DNA from: Psittacicella melopsittaci
Lineage (GTDB): Bacteria > Pseudomonadota > Gammaproteobacteria > Enterobacterales > Psittacicellaceae
Assembly (NCBI RefSeq): GCF_003585925.1
Contig: NZ_NRJH01000059.1
Span: forward strand, 1 to 35,822
Length of the DNA: 35,822 nt
Direction of reading: 5' to 3'
Notes under the pieces: generated by a model
Database searches by the model: none
Seen by the model: the letters and a program-made list of their open reading frames with translations, nothing else
Told to the model about the DNA's origin: nothing
Shown: positions 33,201 to 35,822 of the stretch, in pieces
Layout of the letters: every line of letters begins with the position of its first letter
Numbering within the stretch: the first letter of the stretch is position 1
Position numbers and translations under genes: made by a program

Positions 33201-35822
33201 GGTACAAACGCAACTGTTAGCCTCATTGCAACAGAGGGTAATGTAAGCGTTGCTAATTCAAGTACAACTGGTGCATCTAACTTAAATGTTACAGGTACTA
33301 ACGTAACCTTAACTAACTCAACCTTCAAAGGTGACGACAATGGCACTGCTGTAATTAACGCTACTAATGGTGATGCAACTCTAAACGGTACAAGTGTAAC
33401 TAACTATGCACCAACAACTATTAGTGCTGCAAAAGGTAACATCACTTTAGAAAACAACTCTAAAGTAGAATCTAACTCAGATCTAACTTTAAGTTCTGGT
33501 GATAAAGTTACAGTTGCAAACTCAACTGTTGCTTCTACATCGCCAACTGGTAATGTAAGCATTTCAAGTCCAAATGCAACAACTTTAACTAACGCTACAG
33601 TTGAAGCAAATGGTTCAGTAAGTGTAGATACTACAAACGGTAATACTACGGTTACAGATTCTAACTTAACTTCGAACAACAGTAATGTATCTGTATCAGG
33701 TGATAATGTTTCTGTTACTGGTACTAAAGTAAATGCAAACAATATATCTGTTACAGCAGAAAACAGTACAAATGTTGATGGTTCGAACTTTACTGCAACA
33801 GCAGGTGAAAAAGCTCAAGTAGTAGTTAAAGGTAAAGATACTACTGTTAATAACACTAACTTAACAGCTACTCCAGAAACTAATGCAACTGTAAGCATAA
33901 TTGCAAATGGAGGCAATGTAAGTGTTGCTAACTCAAGCACAACAGGTGCTTCTAACTTAAATGTTACGGGTAGTAATGTAACCTTAACTAACTCATCATT
34001 TACAGGTGACAACACAGGTACTGCAGTAATCAATGCTACTGAAGGTGATACAACCTTAGATGGTACAAGCGTAACTAACTATTCGCCAACATACATTAAT
34101 GCTGACAAGGGCAACATTAGTATTGTTAATGGCTCAAATGTTACAACTGACTCTGACCTAGTACTTAACTCAGGTAACCGTGTAACTATTGAAGACTCAG
34201 TAGTTAACTCAACTGGTAAAGCAAGTGATAGTGACGGTAACTTAACTATTTCAAGTCCAAATGGTACAACCATTATTAACTCAACTACAGTTGGTAATGG
34301 TACAGTGAGCATTAATACAACTAACGGTACAACTACGATTAACAACTCTACGGTAACCTCAAATACAAGCAATGTAACTATTGCTGGTGACCAAGGTGTT
34401 AATATTGGTAATGGTACTAATGTAACCTCAGCTGATGGCTCTAACATAAGCATTGCTTCAGCAAATGGTTCAATTAGTGTAACTGGCTCAAATGTAACCG
34501 CAGTTAACGCTACAGTTAACATTACGGCTGCAGAAAACACTACTATTGAGAATTCGAACATTACAGGTAGCAAAGGTGTTACTATTAATGCAACTAATGG
34601 TACAGCTACAGTTAATGCTACAAATGTAAGTGTTGACAATGGTTCGGCTACTATTACAGGTAACCAAGGTGTTTACATTGGTAATGGTACAAATGTTACA
34701 GCTGCTAACAACGTAACTGTTACTACACCAAACGGTTCAATTTCAGTTATCGGTTCTAACGTAACAGCGAACAATGGTACAGTTAACATTACGGCTAAAG
34801 AGAATACAACTATCGAAAATAGTAATATCTCTGGTAAACATGGTGTAACCATTGATGCTGAAAACGGTACAACTAACGTTAACGCTACAAACGTTACAGC
34901 TACTGATGAAAATGCTTCAATTAGCATTACTGGTAACCAAGGTGCAAACCTAGGTAACGGTACTAACGTTACATCTCCACAAAACGTTACTATTGATTCA
35001 GCAAATGGTTCTGTTTCTGTTATCGGTTCTAACGTAACGGCGAACAATGGTACAGTTAACATCACTGCTAAAGAAAATACTACAATTGAAAATAGTAATA
35101 TCTCTGGTAAACAAGGTGTAACCATTGACGCTGAAAACGGTACAACTAACGTTAATGCTACAAACGTTACTGCTACTGATGAAAACGCTTCAATCAGTAT
35201 TACAGGTAACCAAGGTGCTAACTTAGGTAACGGTACTAACGTTACATCTCCACAAAACGTTACTATTGACTCTGCAAATGGTTCTGTTTCTGTTATCGGT
35301 TCTAACGTAACGGCGAACAATGGTACAGTTAACATTACTGCTAAAGAAAATACTACAATTGAAAATAGTAATATCTCAGGCAAACAAGGTGTAACCATTG
35401 ATGCAGAAAACGGTACAACTAACGTTAACGCTACAAACGTTACAGCTACTGATGAAAACTCTTCAATCAGTATTACAGGTAACCAAGGTGCTAACCTAGG
35501 TAACGGTACTAACGTTACATCTCCAACTAACGTTACTATTGACTCAGCAAATGGTTCTGTAACTGTTCTTGGCTCAAATGTAACTGCAGCTAATGGTACA
35601 GTTAACATCACTGCTAAAGAGAACACAACTATCGAAAATAGTAATATCTCTGGTAAACAAGGTGTTAACATTTACGCTGAAAACGGTACAACTAACGTTA
35701 ACGCAACTAACGTAACAGCAACTGATGCTAATGCTTCGATTAACATTACAGGTAACCAAGGAGCAAACCTATGTAACTGTACTATCGTTACATCTACACA
35801 AAACGGTAATCTATTCTCTTTA
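24240..35822 (+). CDS. HMW1-like giant two-partner-secretion adhesin (3' end missing)
   Basis: One frame of 3861 codons stays open from the ATG at 24240 to the last base, so the protein is truncated by the window edge. Residues 1-25 (MNKIFKLKFNRKTLSLDAVSEIA...) are an extended signal peptide region, with hydrophobic core LLGSLLLPVTLAGVG and likely cleavage after AYA at 69. The TPS domain follows: FNIGTNELVRFIQ, SAVLNRVLGG, then FIVNPAGIVFGENSVVNV with NPAGI at 151-155, and VASTLDISNEDF. GGKVYLGGDLKG, GGFVETSGKTL and LGTWLLDPTSVL track Haemophilus HMW1/HMW2 closely. From about residue 480 the passenger is an Asn/Thr/Ser/Val-rich beta-helix, then two tandem repeat families. HMW1 has about 1536 residues. 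The product is presumably exported through an outer-membrane TpsB and binds host cells. The exporter is not upstream, so it may follow downstream as in hmwABC. Confidence 0.93.
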   Translation, partial: MNKIFKLKFNRKTLSLDAVSEIATNSMAGSEHSKAGQEQEQKFTYSKVSKLLGSLLLPVTLAGVGTAYASSLSEATVINGKAAVVTNGLVTTITNSNGAIIEWQKFNIGTNELVRFIQESSNSAVLNRVLGGSVSQILGTLESNGKVFIVNPAGIVFGENSVVNVQSLVASTLDISNEDFIKGNYVFNQEKDQAIASVINQGLIKVNDDGTLALVGGKVVNTGVLEAKNGTVYLLAGQSITIQDLDNPLISYKVTADNKAVNLGEIVSKRAYLLANKVANGYTSAEQFADVISASDSARKATISANGEVLLYGASESDLVQQTNYNDAQLAANISCRSGLVVVNGTVNASNLTGTAGEVKVLGDVVVLENNTLINASGQQGGKVYLGGDLKGTGDLKLANKTTVFSGAVVNVSGTSGDAGQTIAWGNTGNYDGTFLATSVNGNGGFVETSGKTLNLGDNVSADTRSVYGNLGTWLLDPTSVLVINSTPNWSMINARTRAGYSNADIVPMTSNVYRDSDGNAAHPYSTYSIVTDAMINNYLSKSSVTIIATTQLQFYYANVTSTNTSSNLYLQARVNILWYSTINIAADVSFNNTAVATSSLGMTNSSIIARSVTWQNQTGGKLEIFNSSINVTNSINFNTSSFITLENSTFNAGQNIYLSAQGTIGNLTSLNSSLSAGETLSLHGKDFVNLTCATANSNRYSGKTISITSDACISIDGATLNSSGNTSIVANNTSGVISITNTNSTRAGNLSVSGSQVNLNNYSVNNVSGIACITVTTNRNTTVTDLKFNNVTNANLGITGGSLILENASLNGNSTSCGTLVLRNLATGTDASNFTLNNSTVSNFSVGTNRTGTGTYNLNLNNTTFSNAVDVNFSVNSASSINATNFNVTASGNYSDAFVEKNYQGVNVSAANITLNTSKSSKQNFNNVTFKASNNFTACATCSTLATDVTNFTNVNISAGDQATLNWTNTPINLTNVSIKASNNATANVTVPAASTDNAESATVINGFNLTSDNKHAYFTLEGTSETGPATNLTLNQVNLKAGQVAHIAATRSSSGADVTIILNNSSVTAGGNANIYNNLNGALIVNASKVNAERIVTRTQNGQNITLNSSNFVSTLAAGQDGEIPAVLFATDGTLNVVNSSVVANANIKLGGDGAFKAVNVVNGSNIASTGANVTLTTVCATEAGTTSINLTNSTLFAANHVTLYQNTEELNVSGSNLTATQGNVVVEAHTGNIALNATNISAGQALTISSGAATGGLLNVSNSNIASGSGDVNLQIGNTSTINFTDSNVAAGAKLNVSSAYVNVDKANLTAKTDLNLGNASTVNTSIVASNLTATSGNVSVGVQDNLSIASTNFTSGLDLNLTSAQGNVTISGNKLSFTVGRDINITASNVVLENATLHAQGNATINSSQNATLENSSFTATQNTTVKAKTLANISNTTLSGASVIARAATINVTKGAISATTTEISLGDAETSNVNLNSTSLTTTGTNTDINVRGNANVNLTNTSVHSSRDLNLSSPQGNVAVSNGSLQADRSINITAPNLSLADNATVAAPNLSFTTTNFNVTDGATLTAKNNASISATEINATNLKVTADNASLSATNVTLAGGSVSATSGVSVTASNNLSSSSSLVSENGDTKVAGNNVTLTGGELKGANVNVVAENNTSITGVNLTSTATQDGQVVVKGKSTSINNSNITATGSNSSVDVIATSGNVTVVNANTTQASHLNVTGASVSLTNSTLKGDDTGRAVINATSGDVTLNATNVTNYAPTTISAAKGNITLENNSKVESNSDLTLSSGDKVTVANSTVTSTAKTGNVSISSPNATTLTNATVSANGNVSVDTTNGNTTVTGTKINATNVSVTASNNVSVTGSNLTATASKDGQVVVKGKETSLDNTNISATSGTNASVSLIAENGNVSVANSSTTGASNLNVTGTNVTLTNSTFKGDDNGTAVINATNGDATLNGTSVTNYAPTTISAANGSITLENNSKVESKSDLTLSSGDKVTVANSTVASTAKTGNVSISSPNATTLTNATVSANGNVSVDTTNGNTTVTGTKINATNVSVTAANNVSVTGSNLTVTAGKDGQVVVKGKETSLDNTNISATENTNASVSLIATEGNVSVANSSTTGASNLNVTGSNVTLTNSTFKGDDKGTAVINATSGDVTLNATNVTNYAPTTISATNGNITLENNSKVESKSDLTLSSGDKVTVANSTVTSTAKTGNVSISSPNATTLTNATVKANGSVSVNTTNGNTTVTGSNLTSNNSNVSVSGGNVSVTGTKVNATNVSVTADNNVSVAGSNLTATASKDGQVVVKGKETSLDNTNISATAGTNATVSLIATEGNVSVANSSTTGASNLNVTGTNVTLTSSTFKGDDQGTAVINATSGDATLNGTSVTNYAPTTISAANGNITLENNSKVESNSDLTLSSGDKVTVANSTVTSTAKTGNVSISSPNATTLTNATVSANGNVSVDTTNGNTSVTGSKINATNVSVTASNNVSVTGSNLTVTAGKDGQVVVKGKETSLDNTNISATSGTNASVSLIAENGNVSVANSSTTGASNLNVTGTNVTLTNSTFKGDDKGTDVINATDGDATLNGTSVTNYAPTTISAAKGNITLENNSKVESNSDLTLSSGDKVTVANSTVASTSATGNVSISSPNATTLTNATVQANGSVSVNTTNGNTTVTDSNLTSNNSNVSVSGGNVSVTGTKVNASNISVTADNDVSVAGSNLTTTADKDGQVVVKGKETSLDNTNISAKEGTNATVSLIATEGNVSVANSSTTGASNLNVTGTNVTLTNSTFKGDDKGTAVINATDGDATLNGTSVTNYAPTTISAANGNITLENNSKVESNSDLTLSSGDKVTVANSTVASTATTGNVSISSPNATTLTNATVSANGSVSVNTTNGNTTVTDSNLTSNNSNVSVSGDNVSVTGTKVNASNISVTADNDLSVAGSNLTTTADKDGQVVVKGKETSLDNTNISAKEGTNATVSLIATEGNVSVANSSTTGASNLNVTGTNVTLTNSTFKGDDNGTAVINATNGDATLNGTSVTNYAPTTISAAKGNITLENNSKVESNSDLTLSSGDKVTVANSTVASTSPTGNVSISSPNATTLTNATVEANGSVSVDTTNGNTTVTDSNLTSNNSNVSVSGDNVSVTGTKVNANNISVTAENSTNVDGSNFTATAGEKAQVVVKGKDTTVNNTNLTATPETNATVSIIANGGNVSVANSSTTGASNLNVTGSNVTLTNSSFTGDNTGTAVINATEGDTTLDGTSVTNYSPTYINADKGNISIVNGSNVTTDSDLVLNSGNRVTIEDSVVNSTGKASDSDGNLTISSPNGTTIINSTTVGNGTVSINTTNGTTTINNSTVTSNTSNVTIAGDQGVNIGNGTNVTSADGSNISIASANGSISVTGSNVTAVNATVNITAAENTTIENSNITGSKGVTINATNGTATVNATNVSVDNGSATITGNQGVYIGNGTNVTAANNVTVTTPNGSISVIGSNVTANNGTVNITAKENTTIENSNISGKHGVTIDAENGTTNVNATNVTATDENASISITGNQGANLGNGTNVTSPQNVTIDSANGSVSVIGSNVTANNGTVNITAKENTTIENSNISGKQGVTIDAENGTTNVNATNVTATDENASISITGNQGANLGNGTNVTSPQNVTIDSANGSVSVIGSNVTANNGTVNITAKENTTIENSNISGKQGVTIDAENGTTNVNATNVTATDENSSISITGNQGANLGNGTNVTSPTNVTIDSANGSVTVLGSNVTAANGTVNITAKENTTIENSNISGKQGVNIYAENGTTNVNATNVTATDANASINITGNQGANLCNCTIVTSTQNGNLFSL
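29280..34385 (+). repeat. Tandem repeat family A in the adhesin (203-225 residues per unit)
   Basis: Units begin at the GQVVVKGK block at 29280, 29889, 30501, 31176, 31788, 32463 and 33138, with a diverged eighth copy at 33813. Unit lengths are 609, 612, 675, 612, 675, 675 and 675 bases. The 675-base form carries an extra 21 residues (SNLTSNNSNVSVSG...). All lengths are multiples of three, so the frame is kept. Landmarks are NTNISA, FKGDD, TNYAPTTISA, LENNSKVES and SPNATTLTNATV. Confidence 0.95.
34386..35822 (+). repeat. Tandem repeat family B in the adhesin (91 residues per unit)
   Basis: Units of exactly 273 bases start at 34386, 34659, 34932, 35205, 35478 and 35751, the last cut by the window end. 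Each contains blocks such as GNQGANLGNGTNVTSP, GSNVTANNGTVNITAKEN, IENSNISGK and DAENGTTNVNATNVTA. The copies from 34932 onwards are nearly identical, while the first two are more diverged. Confidence 0.95.

Noticed and set aside
24371..35759. Many minus-strand open frames opposite the adhesin gene
   Set aside because: They are Val/Leu/Thr-rich mirror images of the repetitive plus-strand frame, recur with the same period as the repeats, and lack ribosome binding sites.
29280..35822. Regular repeats considered as a CRISPR or satellite array
   Set aside because: Units are long, directly coding, in frame and without unique spacers. They encode protein repeats.

Overview
The window looks like a chromosomal piece of an AT-rich, host-associated gammaproteobacterium, probably close to the Pasteurellales. 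RpsO, YheS, TyrA and RecD read as gammaproteobacterial, the NadR-like NMN adenylyltransferase resembles the Haemophilus type, and the giant adhesin is related to Haemophilus HMW1/HMW2. No Haemophilus or Actinobacillus DNA-uptake sequence was found, so genus is left open.

Layout: (1) 1-2900, minus strand: purA then purB, separated by a strong terminator. (2) 3041-4577, plus: a Bcr/CflA-type drug efflux MFS protein and its terminator. (3) 4589-5866, minus: a type I restriction specificity subunit (HsdS) with no HsdM or HsdR beside it. (4) 6195-11466, plus: recD overlapping a NadR-like gene whose kinase half is replaced by about 500 unrecognised residues. (5) 11544-15832, plus: a promoter, a terminator-bearing leader, then tyrA, yheS and a secreted hypothetical gene, each overlapping the next, and a bidirectional terminator. 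(6) 15849-18651, minus: a TetR-family regulator, and azlC-azlD (branched-chain amino acid exporter) with its own promoter and a leader hairpin. (7) 18654-19450: rpsO (minus) with a long leader, back to back with a plus-strand promoter-terminator pair that may encode a small RNA. (8) 19811-23601, plus: a NalP-like lipoprotein autotransporter with a subtilisin domain. (9) 24240 to the window end, plus: one uninterrupted frame of 3861 codons with no stop, the N-terminal part of an HMW1-like two-partner-secretion adhesin.

The most unusual material is on the right. The adhesin has an extended signal peptide, a TPS domain, a long beta-helix passenger and two tandem repeat families (203-225 residues, then 91 residues). 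These are packed with N-X-S/T sequons, about one per 7-9 residues. HMW1 is N-glycosylated in the cytoplasm by HMW1C, so this protein is a candidate for very dense N-glycosylation. The cognate exporter and any glycosyltransferase are not in the window; in Haemophilus they lie downstream of the adhesin gene. The upstream surface protease could process such adhesins, as NalP does in Neisseria, but that is inference.

On the left, the main oddities are the NadR-like fusion protein, a TyrA that has lost most of its chorismate mutase domain, a PurB of the eukaryote-like subclass and the solitary HsdS.
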